A stretch of 64,000 nt of DNA from Cucumis sativus (lineage: Eukaryota; Streptophyta; Magnoliopsida; Cucurbitales; Cucurbitaceae), in assembly GCF_000004075.3 (NCBI RefSeq), contig NC_026659.2:23640272-23704271 (forward strand). Reading direction: 5' to 3'. Each line of letters starts with the position of its first letter. Position 1 is the stretch's first letter. Below the pieces are notes generated by a model. It did no database searches, had not been told where the DNA came from, and was given only the letters and a program-made list of their open reading frames with translations. A program made the position numbers and the translations under genes. Positions 1 through 11,649 of this stretch are shown here, in pieces.

Positions 1-806
1 TCCTTATTCTTTATTGTCATCCCTGACTCTCCTGCAATAATAACTGTCGTAGCCATATCAAGAAACATACCGTGTTCAACAACTCCGGCTAGCCGTAAGA
101 TTCTATCACTGGCGACCTTCAAATCGCCAATATCTTTCTTGAAATACAAATCCACTATGTAATTCTCATTATCCGTGACATAAGGCTCCTCCCCATCTTC
201 TCCACCTACTGTCCGAAGCTTCGCGATGCAACCGGAGTCTTCGAAAAGGTTCTGAAGACGAAAGGCAGTGAATTTCCAGCAATAGGGCACAACCTCAACA
301 GGCATAGCAAGGCCACTAGCGCCAATGAACTCCACAAGCTTAGATTCATCAACAATGACAATGAACTTTTTACAAACACATTCAACCATCTTCTCACGGA
401 GAAGAGAACCGCCTCTACCCTTCACTAAATTGAGATGAGGATCGACCTCATCGGCGCCATCGATAGCGAGATCGATGACAGGGTGCGAATCAAGATCGGA
501 CAAAGGGATACCCAACGAAACGGCTTGGTCGTGGGTTTTTTTGGAAGTGGGTATTCCAACGATGTCCTTAAGCTTGCCTAGACGGAGAAGTTCAGCGATA
601 CGGTCGACGGCGTGTTTGGCAGTGGAGCCGGTTCCGAGACCGAGAACCATACCGGAGTGAACGAATTCGACAGCCTTGTAAGCGGCGGCCTTCTTGAAAT
701 CGTCTTGTGTGAAAATGGGGGGAGAGAGAGGGAGGGAAGAAGGAGGGAGAAGAGGGATGGAGGAATTATCAGACCCCATAAATTTGGGGAAATAAGGAAT
801 AGCCAT
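1..806 (-). CDS. Ribose-5-phosphate isomerase A (3' end cut by window edge)
   Basis: This enzyme interconverts ribose-5-phosphate and ribulose-5-phosphate in the pentose phosphate pathway. The minus-strand frame from the ATG at 806 is open for 268 codons with no intron and runs off the window. RpiA signatures are present: GLGTGST near residue 56, DGADEVD near 116 (catalytic aspartates), and KGRGGSLLREK near 129 (catalytic Lys and Glu region). The last residues seen, MTIKNK, lie at the place where the recalled Arabidopsis RSW10/RPI1 protein (about 267 aa) has only a few residues left, so little is missing. A second in-frame ATG at 779 gives a start MGSDNSS that resembles the MGS start of RSW10. 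The nine-residue extension before it is weakly supported. The lack of a clear transit peptide suggests the cytosolic form. Family call is near certain; the exact paralogue is an inference. Confidence 0.96.
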   Translation of the reverse strand, partial: MAIPYFPKFMGSDNSSIPLLPPSSLPLSPPIFTQDDFKKAAAYKAVEFVHSGMVLGLGTGSTAKHAVDRIAELLRLGKLKDIVGIPTSKKTHDQAVSLGIPLSDLDSHPVIDLAIDGADEVDPHLNLVKGRGGSLLREKMVECVCKKFIVIVDESKLVEFIGASGLAMPVEVVPYCWKFTAFRLQNLFEDSGCIAKLRTVGGEDGEEPYVTDNENYIVDLYFKKDIGDLKVASDRILRLAGVVEHGMFLDMATTVIIAGESGMTIKNK

Positions 807-1065
807 GGTTGTGGAGGAAAGAGGAACAAAAACAGAGAGAAGGAGGTTAGGGAAACAGGGGATTCATGAAGGAGAAAGGGAAATGGGAAATGGGGGAGAA
901 GGGTTAAGGGAAGAGAATGGAATGAAGGTGAGGGATAGGGAAAGGGATTGAGAATGTGTGGCGGAGAGAAATGGAAGCGAAGCGATAGAGAGAAGAAGAG
1001 AGAAAGATAGGGTTTAAAGAAGAAGGGGGAGATTTGTGTTTGGTTCTCGAGAAAGAGAGGGAAAA
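712..1065 (-). promoter_or_regulatory. Polypyrimidine 5' leader of the isomerase gene
   Basis: The plus strand here is almost entirely A and G (runs such as gagagagaggaggg), so the sense strand of the isomerase gene is a long CT-rich tract. It begins inside the first 32 codons and covers the whole predicted leader. CT-rich leaders are common in highly expressed plant genes. The stretch also creates spurious open frames on both strands, which are not genes. Confidence 0.5.
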
Positions 1066-1070
1066 TGGGG

Positions 1071-1078
1071 AATTTATA
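1071..1078 (-). promoter_or_regulatory. TATA box of the ribose-5-phosphate isomerase gene
   Basis: On the minus strand this reads TATAAATT, about 265-270 bases upstream of the ATG at 806. Transcription would start near 1045, giving a leader of about 240 bases. No other good TATA sequence lies between it and the start codon. Confidence 0.6.
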
Positions 1079-3589
1079 AGGCTGGAAAAAAGGCTACCGG
1101 TCCTCTGAAGTTCAAAAAGAATCAAAACGCCTAAATTATAAATAATATTTGTTTTCTTTTTTTTTTCTTTTTCAAAAAGAATAATTAATAAATTAATAAA
1201 TCCTTGCTTTTGGCGTATTTTAAGCAAAAGGTTGGGATACAGATTCCATTTAATAATTCTTTTGTTTTTGTCTTTCTTTCATTTTATAAAATAAAAAAAA
1301 AAAGAAAATACTGTAAATCCCAAACCCTACTAATACTTTTGAAAATTATGTTGAGAAAAGTTTATTGCCCATCCCAAATCAAACTTCTAAAATCTTGAAT
1401 ATATTGACTTAGAAAATATTTGTATAATATTAAGTTGTGATATGGAAAAATAGGAAGGAAACAAAAGAAAATAGAGGATGCATGTGTGGAATAGTGTTTG
1501 AGAGAGCTTTGTTCATTCACGCCTCCAAGATAAAGACTTTAGAATTCGGTTTTTACATCTTCCAACAACCATTAAAAAAAAAAAAACAAGGAATTTAATT
1601 AATTATACCAAATATTCCTTCAACTTTAACTTTAGGATAAGTTTTTAATGGATGCTCTACACTTTGAAATATTCATACTATATTACCATTGACCTTTGAA
1701 ATTTGTTTTAAAAAGTATTTTTGGGTTTTTAATTTATTCCAAAAATGAATGAGAATCCTTTGTTTAGACAAATTTAAATTTGAACATGTGTATGTATATA
1801 TTCATGAAATTGTGTATAAAGATTAACATCCATCTAAAAATATACATCAACAAGTTACTAGGTCAAAGTAGCAATTTTTTTTTAAAGCAAACTCTAACTA
1901 AAGTCTATTTTTATGTTCCATGTAAGTTGTTCCATTTATGGCAAATAAAACATATATTTTGGATTCATCCCCAAGGGCATGATGATACAATTAGAAAGAA
2001 AAAACTATCAAAATAGTGACAATTATTTGTAGTTAATGATGGCAAAACAATCATTATGGTACACTTTTTAACATTTATCTTAAGTTATATTTTAAATTTT
2101 TTATGTTTAAGATGAAATTCTTATTTAAAGAATTCAATGATAATGAAAATGAGATTTTAATTGTTTTCTCATTGTGTTTCAGTAGACAATTCAAACATTC
2201 CAATTTGACAGATGGGTAGTAGATTAGATCATATAGAGAAGTTCTTCCCCATAAGACATAAAGTTTCATCCCTATTTTATTACATTTTCCCATAAAGTTC
2301 AATCCCTATTTCCCTAGAAACAAATATGAGCTATCTTGACTTGAATTACATGTATGGTACAAAATGGTGGTCCAATTCTCAAAGAGAAAAAGGCTTCTTG
2401 GAAAGCTATTGGTAAGATTTTTTGGCAAAAAGAGATTTTGGAAATGAGAGATGGAAGGCATCAGCATTATTTGCCTTTTCTACAAATACACACATATATT
2501 AATTATTATTATTGTTCTTATATTAATTAAATCTTGAAAAGGATTGACCAAATATCTCAATTTTCACTTTCATCCTTTTCTTTTATGAGCATATTCCCAA
2601 ATCAATGGTTGACATTACTAAGCACATTGTTATCTTCACTTTTTCTTTTCTTTTTCTTCATTCATATTATTGATCCATTTAGCATTGTGTTCCACTAACC
2701 TACTTTTCTAAAAATCCCTTTATTATAATATATAAGCGAATATAATAACTTTTAATGACATAAAAGATTTGTAAGTGATACTAAAAGCTTACGCCCAAAT
2801 CACGCAATAATATCATAACAACGTATAAATATGTGGAGATCCGTTGTTATTACCAAAATGCTATCAAACCTTATGTCCTCGACTTAACCCATATTGGTAG
2901 AATCTTCAAGTTTCTAATAAAAGAAGTGGTGAGCCTTGGAGGATATAGTCATAGTTAAGATCCATAATTGAGCTTTATTTGAAAAAAGTTGACTTGAACA
3001 AGAGCTAGACAAATGAACCGCTATTTGAGCAAAGATTTAGTGATCCTTCGTTCTTTAAAGAAAAGATTATTGAAAATGAGACATAAGTTTCCCATTGACA
3101 GAATAAGATGATGCTTATGGGTATGCAGATAAGGAGCAACATTTTCATTAGTATGATGCCTTGTAGACGGTTTCTTAAAAAGGTGTTATCTAATAAAGCA
3201 TGTAACAATAAACCAAAGTTACAACAATTCCAAAAACATTAAAAAAAAAAAAAAGTAAAGTTGAATACAAAGTTTGATAATCCAATTCGATGCAATACCA
3301 CTTGTGTATCGAGTTGCTTGCAAGTGAGAACAAGAAAGTTGATCTCACTGAAAAAGTAAAAATAGATTATATTTTCGAAATGTTGGTTCCCAAAATTAAA
3401 AGCAAGGTTGATAACTAAAGAAACAGTAAAAGAGGAGAAATTTAACACAATAACTTATTTTAGTGAAAATTACTTATATCTGGAGAGCTTTTATGTTCAA
3501 ATGGAAAAAATTGATTTATTAAGATTCAAACGAGTATAAGTTTATAAGTATGCTAAAATCAATATGATACGAAACATATATAATATTAT

Positions 3590-4500
3590 AAATCAATATA
3601 GATCTTCACACAATGCTACCCTAGCTAGGATTGACACTTCTAGTAACATTTATATAATTACTAGACATCATGCTCCTCTGAAATTAATAATCAAATCTTC
3701 ATATCAACTAAGTCTTTCATTATAATCTCGTCCTTCCCCATATTCATAGATCAAACTTTTTTTGAACCGAAGTGTTGAACAGTACACACAAAATATTCTT
3801 CAACTGAAGGTAAAGACTTACCTTGCAATTGAATATGTTGATTGAGGTATACAACTACGTGATTTTTCCTCTTGATTTTTTCTCAATACAAATATCAAGG
3901 TAGTCAAGCAGTTATTTATAAGAAAGGTTCATGACAATCCAAATAATATGATGTGTGGCAATTATCCCCAAGAAATCAATCAAAGAAATCTAAAAAATCT
4001 AAGAATGACTTGACGAGATAGATTGCAATATAATATCTTTTTACTATATATATATTAGGCCATCAACCACCCAATCATCAAATCCCTGATATTGACAAGA
4101 ATTGTAATATAATTTCTTTAATAATCTTGAGGAGATTTAAAAAAAAAAACATAATATATATTATAAAAAATACAACAATCTCCAACTTTAAATGAAACTT
4201 CTTTCATTTGGGATATTTAAGTTTTCTCTTTAAGTGAGAGTGAAGATAATCGAAACACCACCTTACGGTCGTCAACACTTTACAATCTCACATATCGATA
4301 TTAATAAAATCTACACTCTCAACAACCTCATAGAGGCAATAATATATTCTTACGATGTTATGTATGACACTTTTTTTGAAGTGACAAGATAGACAAACAT
4401 ATCATAGGACAAGTCCCACGGCAACCTTCAAAAACTAATATAGCAATCCATCCCAAATCTCAAACTCTAAAACTAAAATCAATATAGGTGAGAGTTTATG
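3590..4500 (-). mobile_element. Fossil LTR retrotransposon segment, probably Ty1-copia
   Basis: Read on the minus strand, a purine-rich AAGTTGGAGAT is followed by TGTTGTA near 4177. This is the typical junction of polypurine tract and 3' LTR in plant copia elements. Below it come a TATA-like ataaataac, then about 450-550 bases with the composition of a copia LTR. Sequence from 4180 to 4500 would be the 3' end of the internal region. No coding domain is intact. It is an old, broken copy whose ends I cannot fix. Confidence 0.4.
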
Positions 4501-6382
4501 CTCAACCAATTAAATATTATCTTCCGATCCACATTTGTAGAGAAAAGTGGAAGATAAAAGGGAAACAATAAAAAAACTAGTGGTGCTCTTAATTCCTAAA
4601 TTTGACTGCAAAATATTCTTCTATTCACTTTGGATTAGTTTCATTCAAATATTTTCATATTTTTCCAAAAGACAATGGCATTCAATTTCAAATGTCAAAG
4701 CATATAGTATTTTCTTGGAATACTCTTTTTCTCTCTTTTCCTGTTTTTCTTCTTTTAATTCTTTATATGTAGAAGGTTTCAATGTAAGATAACTTTTCCA
4801 ATGTTTGATATAATTAACAAAATACAATTAAAAGTTCAATTTTAATATAGGATTGGTAATGTTAATAATGTATAATTTTCTAATATGCAACATTTTTCAC
4901 ATGAGTGAGCGTGTGAGCTATTTTTAACATGCATAGTTAATATAAAATAAGATGGATTAAATTATAATTAAGTTTATATAATCTATTAGCTTTTACAGTC
5001 GTGTCTATTAGCTAAGTTATTTTTTAAAAACTTTATAAAATGTTTAATAGGACATTTCTAACTTATAAATTTTCTAGTAATACAAGGATTTCAAACATTA
5101 AGTTGTCCAATAAATATATGAATTTAAAATTTCATATTCAATAAAGTTTATAACATGTTAAATATTTTTTTAACGAATTAATCCAATCTAAAAGTTAAAC
5201 GAAAAAACCCTATAGAACTAAAGGTGAAGTTTGTTTTTTTTTGGTTTGTTTTTTAAAGGGTTTTTTCAAAAGAATAATGAGAAAATACAAACTATTAAGT
5301 AAAAATAACACAAGAACTTATTACAATTAGTTTTGCGATAAAGCATTAATAGTGAGTCAATTTTACCAATTTTGAGGATTCCCTTCTTCAAACTTGTTAA
5401 AGATTAATAGTGATTAGAGTGAGAGTTTTATAACCCACAACATGCAATTTAATTTTTGAGAAAAAAGAAAAACGTGCAATTTAATGAACTCATAATATAA
5501 TATTTATGAGAAAATAATTAAGAGTGAGACGTGGAATTATGAATGGATGAGTTGGAAGTTGGGCAATTTGGATGGCCAAGACTCTCTTGGTTTGTGAGCC
5601 AATAAATAAAGACTTTATCTAAAATAGATTGAATGTCAATGAGTGTGTACTCTATTTGCCATCTTTTGTGAACTAATACATCTCATTCTTTTTTCGCTAG
5701 AGATTCCATGAACCATCTCCATCAACTTTTAGATATCATTTCTAAATATTTCACAACTTTCTAATATTGATTAAAAATGAATTAATTAAACTTGACATTT
5801 AAAAATCAAGAATATGCATCTAAAGTATATAGTAATATATATCAATGTAGCAGCTCAAATGAAATGTAATAAAGTTAATGATCAATTAATGTACCGAATG
5901 CCTTTTAAAGTAAAGATTTGAAAATTTCGGACTTTGGATAAATGTAATAAGAAATTAATGAAGATGACAACAACAAATTGAATACGCTTAGAAGCCATCG
6001 GTGTGTCACTTTCCTGTTTGATTTTTTATGAAAAAAATCAAGATTTAGAAACTGTTAAGTTTTGAGTTATTGTAATGCTAAAAGGAAATAAGTTATTTTC
6101 TTGTTTTTTTTTTTCTCTTTTCTTTTTCCTTTTTCATGAAAGAACTGCAGAAATTGTAGTTTTCATTGGAAAATGACATACAAGTTAAGCCTCAAATTTT
6201 GAAGAAAAAAAAAGAATATCCGATTATGCAATCGATTTCGTTAAAGTTTAAACAAAAAATAATTATTTCTATTCCAAACCCTTCTGTCACTTCATTGATG
6301 TTTGTTATGGTAATTTTGGAGTAATGGACAAAATTGTGGTGAGAAGCTTGATATGCATTAAATCAGTCCAAAAAAGGTAACT

Positions 6383-6447
6383 GGAGCCCAAAACAATACA
6401 TTATAAGACCCAATAATAGGCCCAATGAAAGAGAAAGGAATGGGCCA
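6383..6447. promoter_or_regulatory. Cluster of site II-like motifs (GGCCCA/TGGGCC)
   Basis: Within 65 bases lie GAGCCCA, GGCCCAAT (6419-6426) and TGGGCCA (6441-6447). Site II elements (TGGGCC) bind TCP factors and mark promoters of housekeeping plant genes. The nearest recognised gene starts are at 806 and 9076, both minus, so no gene shown here uses this as a proximal promoter. It may be a chance cluster or the promoter of an unseen transcript. Confidence 0.3.
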
Positions 6448-7714
6448 TAACCCCATTCTGAGTTCCTTGGCCTCGAAAGCATCTAGGTCTAAATGAGATT
6501 TGACTACTACTAAGCTTACATCTTTACAACAAATAAGATTTAACTCAACTTTGAAAAGTTGTAAGTCTATTGTTCAATTCCAAGGTCATAGAGAATTCCT
6601 CACATTGGATGCATAGAGCGCAACTAGTTTAAGAGGATAATTGAAATGAAAAAAATTGTATCGGTTTGATCTATTATTACTACTTAAATCCTCAATATTG
6701 AATTATCAAGGTCAATTTTTAGTTGTTTCTTAGAGCACTGTTGCCTTATAAATATGTTTAAATGTTTTGTAAGTCGTCAATTAAGACAATCGTTTCATAG
6801 TATTGTTTTTCTCTATTTCATATCAAAACTCACCTCTTCAATGAAGTAGTACAATCACCAATTGATGTTATAACAATAGTTGTCTAATTTAATTATCACA
6901 ATCAAAACTCCAACTTCAATTGATAATTGATGTGCACAATAAGACATATGTAGTTTCGAACCACTACTATATAAAAAAATGTCTCTCAATGATGAAGTTA
7001 GTTTCAGATTTTAAAATATTGAAAACTCTCATTTTTACTTCTTTTTTTCAAAGTAGCCCTTGAAGGCTTTTATTGATAAATTCATACGTGAAAAAGTTGG
7101 TGTATGCTTAAATGTTGCTCAAGTGAACAAATCTAAACATATACAGGAAGTATATATACTTGGAGGTTAGAGTTGGTATAAAAAATCATAAAGAAAAAAG
7201 CTAAAAGTTGGGGTCATGAGGATGAAGGAAGGAAGGAAGGAAGAAGGCAATAGGTATGGTTCACGGATTAGTCGATGTATGTGTTTAGATTTGTTTGCGT
7301 GACTAGATACAGAGTTTACGTACATAAATCTCTAAAGACAAACACTTAACAATGATTGTTGAATAATTGAAATCAATTCATTCTCATTCTCAATGCTGGA
7401 TTGAGAAAGGACACAAAATATCATCTCTTATCTCAAATTCTTAATCTGACAACTTAGTTCTAAACCCATACGGCCCCATGAGAGCTTTAAGAATGCAATT
7501 AGCTCACTGTTCAAGAAACTTATATCATAGAACCTACAAAGGGAGTTACAAAAACTCAATTCATGCTGCATTTTGAAGCTTATATCAAGCAAATTCACAT
7601 ACCTACAAGCAACCTGTAAGTTGAGCATGATACATCAGACAAGGAAGAGAATTATTTCCTTAGAATATGTAGAGGCTTGGTAAAAAAATGAAATAGGTTG
7701 TAGCAAAATCATCC

Positions 7715-9076
7715 TTATATCACAGCCTTAAAATACACAAAAACATAAAGAGAGAGGGAGAGGAGGGCAAAAATATGTTCCCAGAACAGTAGAGCTGAGG
7801 CCTCCTTCACTGCATATCCCCTCAAGCTGGCAAGTGCTCCTAACAAAATGGCAGTTGGTGTTGTGTATTGCAATAGAAGCACAAATTTGTACATTGGATC
7901 ACCATGAACTAGAAAGTTCAGCTTATCGGCAGCTACAACAATCCCAATTCCCAGTACAGGTAGGACCAAGAGTCTTGCAACACATATGCCGATTGTAGTA
8001 CGTAGGCCAAGTGTAGATGACTCATTAGGCCCCTCAGCAAGCATACCGCCCAAGATTAGCATTACAAAAGGCACCATTGCACCAGCAAAAATTTCAAAAC
8101 TATTTGATATGAATAACAGCGGAGCATCGGCGCCAAAGAGGACTGCTTTGATTTGAGGTACTAATCCAACAATGATGGCTAACAAAGAAGCAATGGTTGG
8201 GGGCTGCAGAATGTGCTGTATAGGAGTTTGTTCAGCCACAATTCTTATTTTCCTCACAACTCTAGGTTCAGCTAAACACGTGATTGATTCGGGGTATGCA
8301 GAAGTACTACTATCTCTGTGATCAAGATCAGGAAATGTAGATTGAGATACGTTTGAAATGCTATTGAAAACTCTAGCAATGAAGGGCACCTTACAATGCT
8401 CAGTTTCTTTTTCCTCAATCCCGGGCCATTCAGCTTCCATCAGGAGTGGCTTACTTACATCATTATCATCACTTTCAACCAATTCTTCAATCTCAGTGCC
8501 TTCTTCAACAATCTCATAAAATTCCAATGGAGGCTCCATCATATGATATACAAGAGTATAAGCAATAATAACAGAAACCCATTGGCAAAAGGAAACATAA
8601 GAAACCCCTTTCGAGTGACAGTTTTTTCCAAAGGGGTTATCATCAGTATGACAGACAGAACTAACAATGGCAAGAGGAAGATTCCCGGTGTTACCGAACG
8701 CAGTCGAGATGATGGTAAATCGAACCAACTGAGGAGGGGGGCGACATATAATCACCACTAAGAACCCAAGAAGACATCCAATTCCAGTACTAATCAAAAC
8801 ATTTACAGGGACAAACCACCATTTAGCAATATTCTCAAGCGTAATGTTCTCACCCAGATGGGTGAAGATTAAACAGGGCAAGAACAGGGCAAAAACAAGT
8901 TTGCTTATGAGCCTTAGGGTTGCTCTTGGGATCATTTGGATTTTTGGGTGGGAAAGTAATAAACCTATTGCTGTGAGGGAGAGAAGCTTCATTAGTGGCA
9001 CAATCGCGGTAAGAAGATCTCCAGTACTCGACCCCACCTCATTTCGATCTACTACGACACTAAAATAATCATCCAT
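7715..9076 (-). CDS. PILS2: PIN-LIKES auxin transport facilitator, PILS2 type
   Basis: This 453-residue protein is a member of the auxin efflux carrier superfamily (Pfam Mem_trans). PILS proteins sit in the ER membrane, control intracellular auxin and so dampen nuclear auxin signalling. Residues 20-195 hold the first membrane bundle, including LVFALFLPCLIF and TAFGNTGNLPLAIVSSVCHT, the conserved NTGNL signature. Residues 200-290 form a hydrophilic central loop with EAEWPGIEEKETEHCK. Residues 291-453 hold the second bundle, with LQPPTIASLLAI, GGMLAEGPNES and LGALASLRGYAV. From recall, Arabidopsis PILS2 (At1g71090, about 457 aa, intronless CDS) matches this along its length. The ATG at 9076 is the first in frame after the leader intron and gives the expected N-terminus. 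The neighbouring isomerase is also the neighbour in Arabidopsis. Confidence 0.95.
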   Translation of the reverse strand: MDDYFSVVVDRNEVGSSTGDLLTAIVPLMKLLSLTAIGLLLSHPKIQMIPRATLRLISKLVFALFLPCLIFTHLGENITLENIAKWWFVPVNVLISTGIGCLLGFLVVIICRPPPQLVRFTIISTAFGNTGNLPLAIVSSVCHTDDNPFGKNCHSKGVSYVSFCQWVSVIIAYTLVYHMMEPPLEFYEIVEEGTEIEELVESDDNDVSKPLLMEAEWPGIEEKETEHCKVPFIARVFNSISNVSQSTFPDLDHRDSSTSAYPESITCLAEPRVVRKIRIVAEQTPIQHILQPPTIASLLAIIVGLVPQIKAVLFGADAPLLFISNSFEIFAGAMVPFVMLILGGMLAEGPNESSTLGLRTTIGICVARLLVLPVLGIGIVVAADKLNFLVHGDPMYKFVLLLQYTTPTAILLGALASLRGYAVKEASALLFWEHIFALLSLSLYVFVYFKAVI

Positions 9077-9117
9077 ATCGATTTTGGGTAATTACTAGAA
9101 CAACCAATAGTTTGTTT

Positions 9118-9359
9118 CTGCGATGAATCAAAGAGAAACTGAAAGATTTATAACAAAAATCTGAAAGCTATAACATCCAGACGACAAGAAGGTTATGGGA
9201 ATGGATTTGAGAGATAATCAGCTAAAGAAAATTAAAAATCTCGTTGAAAGATCAAATGGGGTTTCCTAAAATTATCAGCAAAATTGAAAGCAACTGAGGT
9301 AACCAGAAACTTTTCGATTGAAATAGAGAAGAAAGCAAAGATAAAACAGAATTACTCAC
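9118..9359 (-). other. Intron in the 5' leader of the PILS2-type gene
   Basis: On the minus strand a strong donor, G|GTGAGTAA, ends an upstream non-coding exon at 9360. An acceptor, gattcatcgCAG|AAAC, opens the exon that holds the start codon at 9117, 41 bases before the ATG. The 242-base intron is AT-rich. The untranslated exon runs from 9360 up to about 9470. No transcript data support it; the call rests on the splice consensus. Confidence 0.65.
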
Positions 9360-10329
9360 CGAAGAAGATCCCAGAAGCTTCAATCGGGTCGAAGAAAAGA
9401 AAATTCATACAAAAAAAAAAAGTTCAGGCAACGATTATGAAGAGGATATCACAATGATTGAGGGGTTTTTTTTTTTTTTCTTGTTTTAGATAAGAATTAT
9501 TGAGGATTCAAGAAAAGCAAAGTTACTATAACATTGTAATCACCTCCTTTCCAAATAATTCAATAGTAAAATTAGCTAAAATAATAATAAGAACAATAAA
9601 TTATAAAATTATAATCCCCTACAAGAAAATTTTATTTTGTTTTGCTCAATATAATTAGAGGATTATCAAAAGGATGTTTTTTATTTTTATTTTTTTTTAT
9701 CTTTGATTAATAAATTTGTCAACAATAAATTATTTTATATCTAACATATTAGTGATTAAGATTATTCTTTATGGTTTGCAAAACTTTTTTAAAAAATATA
9801 CATTAGGTGGAGCTAAGTTAATTAATTTAGCAAAGTAATTAATAATATTAAAAACATGTAATTTGGAGAAGTTTAACATCTAAAGACTATAAGATGAGTG
9901 AATAATAGAGTGTGTGTATGAAAGGTGGTCATTTAAGATACACTATAGATTATAGAATGTCAATATGTATGGACAATCAATTTATAGAGTGAATTAAATT
10001 CTAACTTACTCAATCAAATTTATAATTATTTAATTCAAATAATACTAAAGGTACAAGAAAAAATATGAATATATTTTATTTTACTGGGCCAGGCCTTGGC
10101 CCAAAACATCAAGATAACCTTACTACTTTTGCTCATTGTATGTCCACATCATCCCCTTCAAATTCTATTATTAACATGGAATTTATATACTTCACTATGG
10201 CTTGGATGCTAATTCTACAATGGGACACTCCCAAAAGTTGTCAAATAAATTATAATAATTAAGTTTTTAGGCTACCCAATTTATTATTCGTGAAAATGAT
10301 AAGGTGAAATGTCACAGGTGTTCTCGTTA

Positions 10330-10690
10330 CTAATATATATTTGATAAACTTTATACACTCCTTGATACACCTGATACTTCTTGTTACACCGATATATTTA
10401 ATTGATATACTTAATGCACCTGATACTCTTTAATACACTCAATACCTTTTGATGTACACCTAAAACATTACTAATATATGATTGATACATCTGACACACT
10501 GCAGATAATTTAGTATTCTTCACTTATACAATTGATTGATTAAATGCATTTGATATGCTTGAAGTCCTACTTATACACTTGATATACTGTTGTAAACTTG
10601 ATTCATATACTTGATAATGATTCATTTTACTGATATGTTTTAACAGTATATTGTTGATATACTTGATAATAATACACAAAGTTACATTTA
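10330..10690. repeat. Degenerate short tandem repeats based on TTGATACACTTGATA
   Basis: Variants of TGATAYAC(T/C) recur every 10-25 bases, for example ttgatacacctgatac, ttgatatacttaatgc and cttgatatac. The array is imperfect and has no fixed period. It resembles an old minisatellite or the subterminal part of a DNA transposon. No coding potential was seen. Confidence 0.5.
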
Positions 10691-11284
10691 TTTATATACT
10701 TAATAATACTCTAATGAACTGCATAAAATTTGAAAAAAATAAAAATCACGTAGTAAGTATATTAACCAACTAATACATATAATATAAGTATATCACAACA
10801 TTGATATACGAAATTGAGACAAAGTAAAACCAAAAAATTAATGTAAAAAAATAAAACAAAATCATTTTAAATTAGATTTAACTCAAAAATACACCTCGAA
10901 TAAAGTAAAAAAGATCATAAATGAAGTTAAATTACCCCGATCAACAACCATTATATTATATATTTCATAATGTAATTATTGTACTATTGATATTTTTAAA
11001 ATGAAGACTAACACATAAATAATAAATAATATTTCTAGTATAAGAATAAACAAATAATTAAGGCCTTAAAAAGTAAGAGAATAAATAAATAATGAATAGG
11101 ATATTAAAATTAAAAATAGGAAGAGAAATAAGTTATTGAATGGTAGTTTAGGAATAATAACAAATTTAAGATGAAGAAGTAAAAATTTTCTCATATTTAC
11201 AAAATTCTAAAACAATGTGCCACAATTGCTATATCATAGTCTCAAAATGCTATCCTATACAAGTTTCCTTCTATAATATTAGAC

Positions 11285-11580
11285 TTTGAACTTTTAGGGT
11301 TGTATCTCAAACTAACTAACCGTATATCAATTTAAATCTTGAATTTTTATAAATATATCAATTTAAAACTCTCAACTTTCATAAATGTATCCAAATAAGG
11401 ATGATGGAGAATTTAAATAGATACAGTCATGAAAGTTCAATGTTTAAATTAACAAGTTATAAAAATTTAGGGTAATAAATTGATATAATTATTAGTTTAG
11501 AGTTTAAATCGATACAACTTCCTAAGTTTAGGGTATAAACTAATACAACACCATAATTGAGAGTATTAATTGATATTTTA
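11285..11580. mobile_element. Inverted-repeat (foldback) element, MITE-like
   Basis: The left half carries ATATCAATTTAAA and AACTTTCATAAATGTATC. The right half carries the inverse, GATACAGTCATGAAAGTT, AATTGATATAA and TTTAAATCGATAC. Read as inverted arms they pair over more than 100 bases with mismatches. This is the form of a non-autonomous DNA transposon. I could not find an unambiguous target duplication, so the ends are approximate and the superfamily is open. Confidence 0.45.
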
Positions 11581-11649
11581 TTTTTACTCAAATCTAAATT
11601 GTTTTTACATTTCTAAACGTTAGCATAATTATTAATCACCGATACAAAC

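Larger units (their letters stand above)
1081..7714. other. Gene-poor spacer between isomerase and PILS genes
   Basis: The stretch is AT-rich with many homopolymer runs. Apart from the LTR-retrotransposon fossil near 3.6-4.5 kb and the GGCCCA cluster near 6.4 kb, which are listed separately, I recognise no gene. The open frames here are under 85 codons, AT-driven and without recognisable domains. A (GGAA)n-like microsatellite lies at about 7225-7245. Sequence at 2.8-3.2 kb is less AT-biased and could be more degenerate transposon. Confidence 0.6.

Noticed and set aside
578-869. Overlapping open frames on both strands at the isomerase start
   Set aside because: They arise from the A+G/C+T bias of the tract. 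The true frame is the isomerase frame from 806.
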